A stretch of 64,000 nucleotides of DNA from Vitis vinifera (taxonomy: Eukaryota; Streptophyta; Magnoliopsida; Vitales; Vitaceae): assembly GCF_030704535.1 (NCBI RefSeq), contig NC_081823.1, positions 25,115,501-25,179,500 on the forward strand, in the 5' to 3' direction. The notes beneath the pieces are model-generated. The model saw only the letters and a list, made by a program, of their open reading frames with translations. It was not told where the DNA came from and made no database searches. A program made the translations under genes and the position numbers. Positions 23,811 through 36,825 of this stretch are shown here, in pieces; positions within the stretch are counted from its first letter, which is position 1, and each line of letters opens with the position of its first letter.

Positions 23811-26800
23811 TTACTTCACAGGTCGGACACCAACTGTTCTTAAGCGGAAGCGATACTGGGGCTGAGACTCTTCGTCATCATCTTCATCATCATCATCATC
23901 ATCTTCGCTAGAATCGTCTTCAACTCTGTCCCACCGTGAGTAATCCAGATTTGAGTGTCCTTTTGGTTTTGGGATTGCTTGCCATCCTTTGGAATCCTGT
24001 TCAGATGAATCTTTCTTGCTCAATGTTTGAGGGGCATAAACTCTGACATTGGTAGTAGTTGTTTCAGGCTCAGCTTTCTGATCTATTCTGACAACATCTA
24101 TTTGATCTTTTTTGTCTTCTTCCAAATTTTTATCAACCTGTTCCTGTGCCTCATCTCTTTTCAGTTCTGTTTCATCTTCATCTTTATCTTCTTCTTCTTC
24201 TTCTCCTTCTCGCTCCTCTTCAGATTCAGGTAATGAAGTATCCCCTTGTGCTTTTGCCTCATCCCTTTCTGGTTCTGCTTCATCTTTGTCTTCGTCTTCT
24301 TCCTCTTCTTCTAGCTCTGCTTCAGATTCAGGTATCGGAGCAAGTGACTTTCCTTAAGCAAAAAAACCAATCTCTTACTGATGGTTCATTGATAAACATT
24401 TAGAAAATGTCACAATTATGGTGTCAAGATCAACTATAGATCATACTTTCCTGGTACCCATCTTTCAAAATGACCAAAAATAATGATTTCTATAGAGACC
24501 TTCACTTTGTTTGGGGAAGTGCTAAATGGGGCCAAAGTGTCTATTTCTCATTTTTCCTATGAGGAGTACATTCCAGCAGAGAAACAGTCAACTACAGCAA
24601 CCTCTTTACTTTTCCTGAAATTACTAAAGTGCCCCTCAACTTTGTAAAACCTAGAGATTTAGCAGTCATATATAATTGTTGAAGAAATAAGACCTCAAAC
24701 AACCATGTAACATGCCACACCTTGGAGATCTCAATCCTTTATCAAAAGCTAGTCATCATCAAATATCTATAACAATGAAAATTATCATATTCATTTGAAT
24801 AGTCACAACAATATAGACAAGAAAAGGAGGCCGAAAAAGGAAGAACATGACATAAGAATCAACCTAATACAAGAAATGACAATGTTCATATTCAATGGGT
24901 TAGCATCAGAGAATCACAATCATTTTGTTAAGAAGTTACATCATTATACTAGAATCATCCTAGGACAGCATGTAATAAAAATCTCTTCAGTGAAATTCAC
25001 TAGACTAGTCACAAGGCCATGTATTATATCTCTCCCAATAGTTCTCTCCATCTTGATTTTAGATCCTAGGTTATCAATAAGAAAAATATGTAATAGAATT
25101 AGAAAAATATCTAGGCAGAAAGAACAAGGCAGGGACTACCAATTGCGTCTTCAGACGGGCTTCAAGGTTCCGATACACTTCTGATGATGGATTCAACTCC
25201 ATGAGCCTCTTGACGTCAAAGAGTGCTGAGTGGTACTCCTTGAGAGTCACTAGGGTCTGAGCCCGCAGCATCAAAGCTCCAGTGTGCTTGTGATCAAGCT
25301 CAAGCACCGAGGTGCATTCTTTTGCTGCCTAACATGATGGGTCAGAAATGTCAATTAAGGTTAACAATAATTTCCTAAAAAGAAATAAGTAGAAAGGTTC
25401 TTGTTTTTTTGGGATGAAAAATAGCATTTCTTTATGAACATTGGTATCAACCCAAGGTGGAAAATTTTGACAGTGAAAAGACAAAGATATAGTAAACTCT
25501 GCTGACCAAGCATGGAGCTATTTTTAAGATAGATATGATGCCAGTACTAAAAATTGCATGCTTCCCAACATGCTGATCTAAAGCACTGATATGAAAGAAG
25601 AAATGCAAGAGAGACTCTTATTTGGGTGTTTTTGGTTCACCTTCTGAGATGGAAATGAAATACATGTTCCTTTTGCTGGTTTAAGTGAAAGTGACACAAA
25701 AAGGAAAAAAAAAAAAAAAAGGTAATAACTGGAACTTTTTTCCCAAAATGATCCATATTCCTAACAATTAAAAAGGGTTTTTCCTTGCGATCCACCATTC
25801 AAAATAACCAGCTCAACCAATTTTATATGGCTCTTGAATGACCGCAGAATATGCAGGCACTTCAATTTCATGATTTTTTACATAGCAAACCTTAACATTC
25901 ATACCAATGGATGCTTGCAGCATATATATATATTATAAAATCCATTTAAGAAATTTGAGTTTATAACCAGCTTGGATATTTCTCAAGCTAGTTTGCCTCA
26001 GGGTAAAACATGATTTCGTCAAATAGAAAATGAAAGTCGTACAAGCTTCCAAATAGGGAAAGTGGAGTTAAGGTTCTAAATAAAAGAGATTCCTGCAACC
26101 AATGTGGATTTTAATCACCACTTTCCATCTCAGGAAATTCAACTTTTAACTTAAATAATAGGGAAAGAAAGAACTAGTTCAATCTAGGTAAGCAGACCTT
26201 TGACGATGTTGTCTTTGTGATAAACCAACCATTTGCTTTATATAAAAATATAACAAAATATTCAGAGAGAAAACATAATCGCAAGACATGAAGTAAAGGA
26301 ATGGCATCCATGTGGCATATACTTTTTAAGTGACCAGGACTAAGGTTTGTCTGTGATCAACCTCAAGTCTCAGTTAGTTCCTCTCTTAATACTTTGTAGG
26401 ATTGGCTCAACATGGAAGCAATGCAAAATTAAAAAATAACAGGCAAACAAAAAAAATATTATTCTATCTTTTTTCCTTGATGCAGCTAAGGTTTACTAGC
26501 AAACAAAGTTCTTCACTCATGACATGTAAAACCACAGAGAAAAAGAAGATTGAAAAAAATAATATAGCTATCCTTTGTCTCTTAGAAAAGGGTCCACAGT
26601 TTGACATTTTAAATGTAAAGTCTAAACCTCAGGAAATGGAGGTGTTGGGACTACCGAGACACTCATCTAAAAAATAGGAACAGTTGTCCAATGAGACTCC
26701 TCTTTGTTGGAAGGTAAAACAATTTATCATATATGAGTATATCAATATTTTAAAAGGCTAAAGGTGGTCTTGAGGTGTTTTGCCTTAAATAAGACAAGGC

Positions 26801-29800
26801 AGAAGCCTCGAGGCAGAATCAGGCGTAAGCCTCAACTTAAACAAATAAATAATAAAAAAATATCAAAAATAAAAAAATACTCATAAAGTCACAAGAAAAT
26901 ATAATAATAAAAAAGACAAACTTCACAATGACAAAATTAATTATTTTCATTTATAATAGTTAGTAATTTGGTTTCTTTTTCTCTCATTATTATCAAATAG
27001 TTTTCAACATTACTATTACTATCACTTATAGGATCCTCTAAGGAATATAATCATATCCAATTGCTATATTATATTGCTCATTGGTGTTAATATCCATCCA
27101 TCCTTCTTATTCTTTGTCCACCAATTGTAGTGATATCTTTTTTTATTTATCTATCAATAATTGGATTTTATATGAGATTAACCACAAAGATAGTCACTAA
27201 TTCCCTTATTCTTCTCAATCTCTCCTTTTCCCTTTCATTCAGTGTTATCAAAAGCAAAAGGCGATGTCAAGGCGATAAGACTCCTTTTAGCCTAAGGTGA
27301 AAGGCTAAAAACATGGCGATAGCTTGACTATAGTAAGGCGATAAAAAATATACATATAATTTACTTATTCGATACTCAACCAATGTAAGTGTTGTCTTTA
27401 ACAATCAACACTATTAATTTTTCATTCCTCATGGTGTCTTATAAAATTAACAAAATAATAATAATAATTATTCAAAATATTAAATATTATACTCTACATC
27501 ATAAGAAACATCATATTGTTTAGAAAAATATTCATCTTGTTTAAATGCATATTTTAATTTTTTAGACATCTAAGAAGTAGAATAAAAAACAAAATAAGAG
27601 ATCGAACATTCTAGAGAAGCTTTGGGCATCATCATCACAATCATCAATGAGAATTAAAATTGTCATTACTTCTATCAAGACTAGATTGATAGTTTTTTAT
27701 CTTATTATCTCTATGATTGATAATATAATATTTTATCTTATGCTTTGTTTAATCCAATTTTAGATTGAATGAAATTATAATTTAAGTATGTTTAATCTTA
27801 ATTCATGGTCAAAGGCGATTGCCTCTATGCCTTGTGCCTTATCCCAAGGCGATTACCTAGTTGTTGTCTCTTTGAAGCCACCTTGCCTGGGTCTTCAAGA
27901 GGCGACTTTTATTTGCTCTGCCTAGCCTAATGGCCTAGGTGAACTAGACAGTTGTCTTTGATAACATTGCTTCCATTTAAAAGATTAATTGTAATTCAAC
28001 TAAGCCTTATTTTGTAAAAGGTTTAATCAAGCAGGGACCCAATACAAAGCTCATGAAATCTATATTAAAAGTCCACAAAAGCATAGATGATAAAATCCAT
28101 TAAAACTCATTGAATATTGAGACTTAAGTCACTTATAAAATATATACCAAAAGCTCATAAAGGCCAAAAACTCTGGGTATTTGAGGCTTAGGCCTCAACA
28201 ACCTTGAGGTTATAGCCTCAAAGCTATAGGCCTTGATAGGTTGACGCTTAAGCCTCAATTACCCTAATTAAGGCTATAGCCTCAAGGCTAATTTGTAGAA
28301 CCTAGCCCTGAGGTGAGCTTCGAGGTGTAAGCCTCAATAGCCTTTTAAAACACTCGTGTATGTGGAAATTTACAAACTGCAAATAGAAATAGAAAGAAAA
28401 AGATAAGAAACTCTATTGCTCGGCTCCCCTCATCAATAAAAGTCAACCTAACAAGAAGCATCAAGCCATTACATGGAACAACAAGAAGCTTGATATCCAA
28501 AAGAAAAGTATGAGATGCAAAACAACTCTTGAGACAAGGTACAAAATCAAAAGCAATAATGGTAGATTTCCTACATTCTACATCTCCAAACATCTCTTTC
28601 CCTAGTGCCTAAAATTCTTCCACTCCTTTCTTTGCAAATAGGCCATAGGATCATGGAAAGAGTGATTTTCCACATAATCTGCCTCTTCATAGTCCAAATG
28701 ACCTCTGGCCAACCCTCAACCATATCTCTTGCCTACATTGGCATAACCCACAGCATAATGAACCACCATTGAAGGAAAATTTTCCAAGCTAGACGATCTT
28801 AATCATATCATGTGCTTTGTTTTATCCATTAATCAAAGGAAAATGATAAATTTCGATAGATACTTCTACCCAAAAATAGTGAAACACATAATTTTCACTG
28901 ACTTAAGAACAATTTATCGTGGCGTTAATGCTTAAAAGATCCAACAATACTTGCAGCAAATAAAAGTTAGACCCGACCAATACATGTGTAAATGCTATTA
29001 ACTTTTTGAAAGGAGACAAAAAAATTGCAATCATGCTAAGGATGCTTTTAGGGGAAAAAGAACAGAAGAAGAAGATTTGTGGACTCCAGGTGGATTTTCT
29101 GATGAACACAATGATAGAGCAACTATTTTACAAAATTAAGGGTTTTTTATGCCCTGTTTGGAGAAACATTTCTGATAGGTTGTGCCCGGTATGGCACTAC
29201 TGCTGAGTTTCATTAATAATAAAGTAATATTTTTCTAAAAGAGGTGAAAACTAAAGGAAATGGAAAATGGAAAATGGAAAAATAATAATGACCCATCGAT
29301 GTTTCTATCATGACATCACCCCTGGTGAGGTTCAAATTGATCACGTGACCCGGCAGTTAGGTGGTCAATATTTTTTTGGGTTATTTGATTAAAAGGGCCA
29401 TTGAAAACCCAATTTTGAAAATCTAACATTCCATCCTTTTTTGGCCACATTTTAACAAAAATACCCTTTTTCTTTTCTTGTAAAAATAACTCTTTCTTTT
29501 TAAAACGTACATGTAAATACTTGAAATAGTTAACAATATTTATGCCAAAAATGGGTTGCTCTTCAAGCAAAAACATGGAAGAGGTTAAATTTAACAAATA
29601 TGAGGATTATTTCATCCCGTTTAATAAATTAATTCTATTTTTTTTGGAAATTAACTATTATTTTTTTGAAAATGCCAAGTCTACCCTTTATTTTCCTTTT
29701 ACTTCAACCTTTCTCTTCGACAACACCTGCAACTGATTGACATCCCCAATTCAACCTTTCAAGCCCTAACCCTAAATCATGGAAAACAAAACTTCAATTT

Positions 29801-30427
29801 CCACTTTGAAGCACCCCTGAGTTATCAACTACAAATAATCAAAACTAAATTACTAAAACTTCATCCAAATGACAGTTGTTCTAACAAAAAAAAAAAAACC
29901 AAAACACCGTCCAATCAAACAGTAATAGTCCAATCATGATCAAATCACTAAACTAGCAAGATTAAAATCCAAAATAATAATAATAATAATAATATTAATT
30001 TTTAGAAAAAATATTAAACCATTGAATCACCCTGATACTACCATTTCTTCATACTATTTTTTTAAATGAGAAAAAAAAATTAAATAGCTAGAGCTTAGTC
30101 CAATCAAAGTGTAACGACAGAATCATAACCCAACCACTGAGGCAGCAAGATCAAATCCACCAAAACTACTCAGAAAAACAAGTTTTTCTTTTTACAAAGA
30201 AAAAATAAAGCTGAGAATGATGAGACCTTGTCGAAATCATGGAGTTTGAGATAACAAGCAGCTCGATTACTGTGGAGCGCGATCTTCTGGGCCCTGGTCT
30301 TGGCCATGGCCAGCGCCTCCGTATAGAACCCTAGGGCTTCTTCGTGCAGCCCCTCTCTGTACATCTGGTGCGCCCTCTCGATCTTGTTCAACGTCGTGGC
30401 CGCCACCACCGCCGCCGCCGCCGCCAT
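23811..30427 (-). CDS. TPR-domain protein with acidic C-terminal tail, three exons
   Basis: Exons on the minus strand are 30427-30227, 25328-25140 and 24347-23811 (308 aa), all in phase with GT-AG junctions. Residues about 13-120 form tetratricopeptide repeats: KIERAHQMYREGLHEEALGF, ALHSNRAACYLKLHDFDKAA, then ALMLRAQTLVTLKEYHSALF. Asn in SNRAA and the Lys/Arg positions resemble Hsp70/Hsp90-binding (carboxylate-clamp) TPRs, but the clamp residues were not verified. The third exon is Glu/Asp-rich, then has HSNLDYSRWDRVEDDSSEDD and a basic ending RFRLRTVGVRPVK. A chaperone-adaptor role is an inference. The N-terminus has an Ala run from a GCC repeat at 30,403-30,425. No transmembrane segment or signal peptide was seen. 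I do not recognise the specific family member. Confidence 0.88.
26747..28351. mobile_element. Outer fold-back element (probable non-autonomous DNA transposon)
   Basis: The left end reads ATTTTAAAAGGCTAAAGG, and the right end, reverse-complemented, GAGTGTTTTAAAAGGCTATTG, giving terminal inverted repeats around TTTTAAAAGGCTA. Both arms are rich in AGGCCT/GCCTCAA motifs (26,760-26,840 and 28,170-28,340) that pair in inverted orientation. It has no coding capacity. Target duplication was not clear. Confidence 0.5.
27243..27966. mobile_element. Inner MITE-like element nested in the fold-back
   Basis: The left end is TGTTATCAAAAGC and the right end, reverse-complemented, TGTTATCAAAGAC, forming short terminal inverted repeats. 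Inside are AAGGCGAT repeats near both ends. It is 724 bp with no open frame, matching non-autonomous elements common in plant introns. No convincing target duplication was found. Confidence 0.5.
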
Positions 30428-30609
30428 TCTGATTCCGATTCTGATTCCAATTCAAATTCAGAATGAAATCAAAACTCACAACCTCATTGAGATGATGATG
30501 AGATTATTATTGAGAAAATCAAGAAGCTCAGAATCCAACAATGAAATAGAAGAGGAGATTGAGAGACGCTGTTCCTTTTACATGGGATTTTGGGAAGCTT
30601 CGAGATAGG

Positions 30610-32095
30610 ACAAAACATTATAATTATTATTAATGTAAATTATTGATCTAGATTTTTATTTTTTGAATTTGAAAGCTGGCGCCACGTGGCAATATTTTCT
30701 TGCAAAATCAAGGGTATGTTTGCAACGTTTTCCAAACCATTTTTATTTGTTGTTTGAGGTCTATTTTAAAAATTAATTGTACTTGAAACGATTAAAAATA
30801 AACTAATAAATATAAAAATTATTTTTAAAATATATTTAAAAAAATTAAAAATCAATTAAAAACATTTTATATTTTCAATTAGATTTTTGTTTTACAAAAT
30901 ATTATAGAACATTTTTTAAAATTTATTTTTAAAAACTATTTTTTAAAACTATTTTTGAAAACATGAGTTACAAAATAGAATCGTGATATTTTTGAAAGCA
31001 AAAGCATTATTAATAATTTGGATTATTCTCTATAGGTTTTGTGTGCTTTTAAATATATGTTGAAAATAAATTTATTTTTAATTATTTTTTATATTTGTAC
31101 AAATAATTTTTAAAATAATTCATAAAAAATAAATAAAAGAATAGAAAATAATTAAAATATTTTAAGAAAACACCATATTTTTATTTAAAATAATATGTGC
31201 ACAGGTGTTTCTTTAGTTGCAAAAGGTAACTCCTAAGGGTTTCGTATGGTTAAAAAATTTTGAAAATAATAAAGATAAAAAATATGTCTTAATTCTAAAA
31301 TACTAAAAAAATGCTAAAAAAAATAAAAATCATTAAGTATATTTTTAGAAATATTTTTAATTTAAATTTGACTACTTTTTACCTTCAAAATTTCAATGAG
31401 AAAAGTGTTTTTAAGTGATTGCATTGTTTTCTCAGCATACCTTTCTTCATCTTCATCTCTCAATCTTGAAGAATGACTTGATTTTGGGTATTCTTTTCTC
31501 TTAAACTTTGTTAATTATTATCAATCTCTTGCTTGAAGGCATATAATTTTGGTTATTAAATCAACTCAATCTTTTGTTCCATGGTCTTAGGTTTGAATTG
31601 TGTCACTAATAATACCCTGAATATATCCAGTGTTGATTGTTGCAGGGCCTTCAGTACCTCGAGGTTCGGATCCTCATAGAAAGTCCTAAGGATTTGATAA
31701 TGGGAGGTTTTCTCAATTATCAAAAAAATAAAAACAGGAAAGAAAATATAAATCCAATCTTTAACTTGTGCAATGCAATAACTTAAGGGATACTGAAAGA
31801 AAATGTGTCACATGAATTTTCGTGGAAGTCTACACAAATATATGATCATGTTGATCTTGAGATTTGATCATATGGAGTCTTGTTCGATCTTAAACCGACA
31901 TGAAATTGTATCTAATTAAATGTCAAAATCTATTTATAGCAAAAAAAAAAAAAAAAAAAAACAAAACTATAAGAAAAATGAACTTCCGAAAAAATCTAGA
32001 CTATTAATTGGAATAAAAATCCAAAAGAGCACTTTTATTAACTTTAAATTTATTTATTTTTACTCTACTTTTCTTTTCTTTTTATTTTAATTCTT
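30610..32095. other. AT-rich intergenic region
   Basis: 30.7-31.4 kb is mostly A/T with no open frames of interest. 31,640-31,740 has a GGTTCGGATCC string followed by TTATCAAAAAAATAAAAA, which may be a short retroposon tail, but it is too degraded to classify. Confidence 0.5.
30683..30688. promoter_or_regulatory. G-box CACGTG upstream of the TPR gene
   Basis: A perfect CACGTG core in the context GCCACGTGGC lies about 256 bp upstream of the TPR start codon. The ten-base palindrome is the classic binding site of plant bZIP and bHLH factors. Use in vivo is inference. Confidence 0.55.
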
Positions 32096-33640
32096 TTATA
32101 TTTTCTTTTTGTCAACCGAAGGTAATCTTCCTTTGCAAAGCTTAGAAGCAAATTGATGCCAATTGAAGGTCAAGTGCATTGGAGATAGAAGCAAATGTGT
32201 GGTGGAGAAGATGATATGCACTATTCGACACTTTTGGGAATTGGAGAAGATTTCCATGTCTTCCTCCAAGCTTCTGCATTTTGGTTTTCGAATTCTTTGG
32301 AGATTAAGGGATTGTTTCTTGGAGAAGGAGATCAATGGAAATAAGGTCTGGGAGCTGGTATCCCACAATGGTATCCTCTGCGTCTCTCTTTCCATTCTTC
32401 AACTTCATGAGCTGTGTGTATCAGGGTAATATGTGAAATCATTCACCATCTTCAACTGCTGCATCAACTGCAGAAGGAAATGTAGAAGGAAGAAGTTGAT
32501 TTTGCCTTAAAGAAACACATCCCAACAGCTTGACAGATAATGCTTATGAAAAATAAAATAAAGAGACATAATGAAGTGAAAGGAGGATTATCCCAATGAA
32601 TGAAGCAAAGGCATTCTCTTGATTTCCAGCTGATGCTTTGTTTTCCCTGTTTTAGCTCCTTAAAACTCTTTCTTTCAGCTGCACTCTAAAATCCTCTCAA
32701 TTTTCACCTTCTTTCCCCCACTGCTCCCTAGGATTTACAGCAGGCAACCTCCCAAGATTTGATTTTAGGCATCAATTTCACAGCTCAAAGATTTAAAATT
32801 CCAATTTATTTTCTTTTTCTTTACATTAATTTTCTCAACAAATAAGCAGTTTATCATCTTCCACGTTTATGAAATCAACCACAATCTCAAACAGAGCACC
32901 TACAAAACCACAAAAAAAGAAAGGGAAAAGGGAAATATGGAAAAATTGCCAATTCAAGCTTCCTTTCAATACAAAAGCGTTGAATCCATATTTATCATCA
33001 TCTTCAAGTTTTATGGCACAAGCTGACAAGAGACTAATGGAAGTAAAACAGAAGCTCTGACAAGATAATCAAAGCTTAGAGCTCAAGTTTGTAGACATGG
33101 AAGCTCATGTGCAGTACTGGAAAAGATGAAAATGCCCGGTGAAGATCCAGCAATGGTTTGAATGGTGAATGATGAGGATGATGTGCACTATTCGAGGCTT
33201 GTGGGGATCGGAGAAGATTGCCATGTCTTCCTTTGAGCTTCTGCATTTTGGTTTTTGAATTTTGTGGAGATTAAGGGATTGTTTCCTGGAGAAGGAGTTG
33301 AGAGAAAAATAATTGATGATGTTGCCAAACAATCTTTACAAATAACATCTATTTTTGCATTTTTCAATAAGAATTTTACCTCGCGGTTGTGCGTAATCTA
33401 ATGGCTCCACGACTCCCAAGTGCCAAACTATCTAACGAAGTATGTAGAGTGAGAAACCATAGAGAAACTAAATATAGTTAAACTACATGAAAAGTTGTAA
33501 TAATATTTCAAATAGAAAATAAAATAAGATCTTGAGAGGAGGCTGAAACAATCACAAAGCAGCTTTTGACTTTGGCCATATTTATAATATGAAAAATTTT
33601 AAATACATTTATACATAAAAAAGGAAGGAAAAAAAGAATT
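32096..33640. repeat. 3' flank of NBS-1, duplicated at 45.1-46.4 kb, with NBS remnants
   Basis: Long stretches match the flank of NBS-2: TTCATGAGCTGTGTGTATCAG, then the TTTCAGCTGCACTCTAAAAT area, then the segment around 33,300-33,480. At 32,350-32,410 a short stretch matches the NBS-LRR coding sequence near 34,760-34,810 (TATCCTCTG-GTCTCT), so a piece of a further NBS copy lies here. A block of about 130 bp at 32,205-32,340 is repeated at 33,175-33,305. No gene is intact. Confidence 0.7.
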
Positions 33641-33644
33641 ACCT

Positions 33645-36346
33645 TTAATGAGATGAATCCCTTGGGTGCTCTATGGGTTGAAAATATGGAGTGAGGTTGT
33701 GCATAATGGTTTGATCCTCCCACTCCAAACCATCCCACCATTCTTGCTTTCCCTTGATTTTCTCTAATTTCTTGCTCACTCCAGTATTGGAATCAAATGG
33801 CAGCTTCCTCAAACTTGGACATGCATACACATGGATGTATCTGAGAGATGGAAAAGATAGGGCACGTTTATGTATACTTCTTAGCTTTCGTAGCATTACT
33901 AAAGTGAGAGATGTGAGTCTCGAGAATACACCCAAATGATCTACTTCAATTTCTAAAACTTCACTCCTTTCATCATCTATCACTTTTTCCATTGATTCAC
34001 AGAATTTAACACTTAGAAATTGAAGGCTTGGAGCACAAATAAGCCATGTCAAATTCAACAATTTACCACATCCATCTATTCTGACATCACAAAGGTTGTT
34101 CAAGCATTGGTGCCTTGGGAATTTTGAGTAGACCACCACTTCCTTTTCAAAATTGATTTTCACATCTTGCAATTCAACACAATTTGTAATATGGAGTGTC
34201 TCTATATAAAGGGATAGTTGGAGCAGGTTCATACGCTCAGAAAATAATAGTAGGAATCTTGTGGATCTTTGCAACTTGTGGGAGTTCAATAATGTTTGGA
34301 TGGATGATACACTTGTAAGGTGGATATATATATCATCAATGTGTTCCAACTGCTCTAACTCTTCTAATAACCTTCTTTCATCATCTCCTGTAAAGTTTGA
34401 CCTTACAAGCGTGCTATACATGCTGAACAATTGCAAAGAGGAAAGACTCGATACAATTTGAGATGGAAGTGACACAAGAAAATACATATCATTCAATATC
34501 AAGCACCTTAATCTTTTCAAATTCTTGAACTCCACAGGTAAGTATTCTATATCGGTCGCCGACAAATTAAGATATTGCAAGGTAACTAAGTTTCCAATCT
34601 CCACAGGTAACACTTTAAGTTCAAAATTGTTTGACAAGTCCAAAACTCTTATAACAGGCATGTTTGTAAATAATCTATTTGGAAATGACTCAATATACTC
34701 ACATGATGTCAAAAAGGTCTCCATAATAGGGAAATATGGTGGTTCCCTAAGTTCTTCAATGTTGGTATTCCACAATGATATCCTCTGTGTCTCTTTCCAT
34801 TTTTCAACTTCTGAGCTCTGATCGATTCAACTCCATCTTTTACCACAAATTTGTTCTTCTTCTTCCCGTTTTTGCGGGCCAACCACAAAGCCATCTCACG
34901 AATAACATCATGCATCTTCAAATATTTTTCTTTTACGTAAAATCGAGATCTGCCATTCTCCAATAGACATGCAAGCTGTAAACTTTTAATAACTTCTTCT
35001 CCTTGATTTCTTGCTTCTTGTAAGTTGTCATATTCATCCAGAAAACCCTCCCCGATCCAAAGTTGTATAAGATTTCGTTGAGAGATTTCATAATCCTCCG
35101 GAAATAAAGAGCAATATAGGAAACACGATTTTTTGGCTTCATCGGGTAGGCTATCATAACTGATTGCTAATACTCGAAACAAATCCTCCTCCGTACCTGG
35201 AAACTTTGCAGGAGAATTCTTCAACATTTCTATTTTTTTCTCCCATTCCTCGGGTGCTTTTGCTCCCGCCATTGCTCGCCCTGTGGTGATGAGGGCAAGT
35301 GGTAAGCCGTCACACTCTTTGGCAACCATCTCCGCCAGCTTTGGTATATCTGGATGAGAACTTATGGTGTCTGCTCCTACCTTGGTCTGAAACAGAGCAA
35401 AAGCTTCCTCCCATGGGAGGCAATTCACTTCAATGCTCTTGGTAGATTCCATCTTTTGGCACACTTGTTTAGATCGCGTTGTAAATACCATCTTCAACTT
35501 ATCTTGATGATTCAGAGGAGGAATACCAACTTTGGATAGATCCAGCCGCTCCCATATGTCATCTAACAAAAGCACAAATTTCTTTGTCTTCAGGACATTG
35601 AATATTTCTTCTGCCCTTTCATCCTCACTCCTATCTTCCCATTTATCTTTCCCAATCTCCAATTTATTGAAAAGAACTTGCTGAACTTTTTCCACATTGG
35701 CTGGTCTGGACACAGTCACCCAAATCACTGCATCAAATTCAAGCCTGGTTTTGAGGAGCTCATTGTTGATCCTGGTCAAGAGGGTGGTTTTGCCCACACC
35801 CCCCATTCCATATAATCCGATACTGCTTACCTGCTCTCCATCATCTTGGAGCCATTTCCAGACCTTCCCAAACAACAAATCTTGGCCCACAGTCTTGTCC
35901 AGAGGCCTCTCGATCACGGGAGGACTAGGGAAAGGTTCAGCAACTACACTGAAATTTGAGCCCTCCGTCTTCTTTACCGTCACAGCATCCATCTTTTCAA
36001 GTACCATCTTGCCAAGCTTGTAGCTAGCGCCACAGTTTTTAGGACAACAGGTTCCGAGACATTTCTTCTGGATTTCTTCATCACCTTTGGCCAATATTTC
36101 CTTCACTTGTTCTTCCATGGCTTCTACATTGCGGAGCCAGCCATCGACTACATGAGTACGCTTCTTCTGAAGTTTCTCTTCACGTTCCACCCTTTCCTTC
36201 ACATCTTTGTATAGGTTCTTGAGTTCCCCCATTGCAGTTCTCAAAGAGTTGAGATTTTGTGGGAGATGACGGATGTAAACAGCACGCTTGGCAGTGCAAT
36301 CCCACAAGCGAGTAGCGACATCCAGGATTGGGCTCACACAATCCAT
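33645..36346 (-). pseudogene. NBS-1: RPS5-type CC-NB-ARC-LRR gene with one frameshift
   Basis: Intracellular plant immune receptor class. The ATG at 36346 opens MDCVSPILDVATRLWDCTAK, the usual N-terminus of RPS5-like CNLs. Landmarks by residue: coiled-coil region 25-90, P-loop GMGGVGKTT about 180-188, kinase-2 LLLDDIW about 259-265, RNBS-B TTRS about 289, GLPLAL about 347, RNBS-D CFLYCSLFPEDYE about 408, MHD about 478. The frame breaks at about codon 512 (near 34811). The LRR part continues one frame over to the stop at 33645 (LPVEIGNLVTLQYLNLS and later repeats). Comparison with NBS-2 shows one missing base at this point. Total coding length about 900 codons is normal for the class, in a single exon. 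It could be a recent pseudogene or a working gene with a sequence error. Confidence 0.85.
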
Positions 36347-36473
36347 GGGGAAAACAAGGACTGGGATTCAAAGCCAAGAAGAACTTAATCAGAACAAGAA
36401 AACAGGTTGGGGAGGAAAAGACTCAGCAATCAATGTCAATGGGTGAGATTGTGGTTGGAAGATTGAATGGTTT

Positions 36474-36819
36474 AAAAAATTAATGTACTGGCTACATAAG
36501 GGTCCACCACTACATAATACCAATAAAAAATGTCATTCTTTTCCACGTACAGACTGTGTAAAGATGAATAAAAGACTCCACCACTGGTGATACATAGACT
36601 AGGATAAAAAATTAATAAACTGAATACATAATGCCAATAAATCATCGTCTTCTATGTGCAGGCTGTCAAGCACTATCAAGATTAATAAAAGACTCCACCA
36701 TTTGTGATACATAGAGAATGGTATAAAAAATTAATAAACTGAATACATAATGACAATAGATAATGTCACACTCTTCCATGTACAGACTGTCAAGCTCTGT
36801 AACAATTAATATAAGACAG
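36474..36819. repeat. Three degenerate ~120-bp tandem repeats upstream of NBS-1
   Basis: Units begin AAAAAATTAAT near 36,474, 36,605 and 36,724. Each continues with an ACATAAT-CCAATA-like part, then a TTCCA-GTACAGACTGT part, then AATTAATA-AAGACTCCACCA (weaker in the third). They lie 130-475 bp upstream of the NBS-1 start, in its promoter. A related piece occurs upstream of NBS-2 at about 57,840-57,890. Confidence 0.8.
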
Positions 36820-36825
36820 TATGCA

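Larger units (their letters stand above)
25329..30226 (-). other. 4.9-kb intron 1 of the TPR gene
   Basis: It contains a nested fold-back element at 26.7-28.35 kb and a poly(AAT) run near 29,970-29,995. 25,380-26,740 and 28,360-30,160 show no gene I can support; short frames there have no recognisable domains. Confidence 0.75.

Noticed and set aside
32163..32429. 88-codon plus-strand frame at the NBS-1 flank
   Set aside because: It runs across a repeated non-coding block and an antisense piece of NBS coding sequence; the duplicate at 45.2 kb does not keep the frame.
35697..36023. 108-codon plus-strand frame, repeated at 50,263-50,535
   Set aside because: It is antisense to the conserved P-loop region of the two NBS copies, and its preservation follows from the sense strand.
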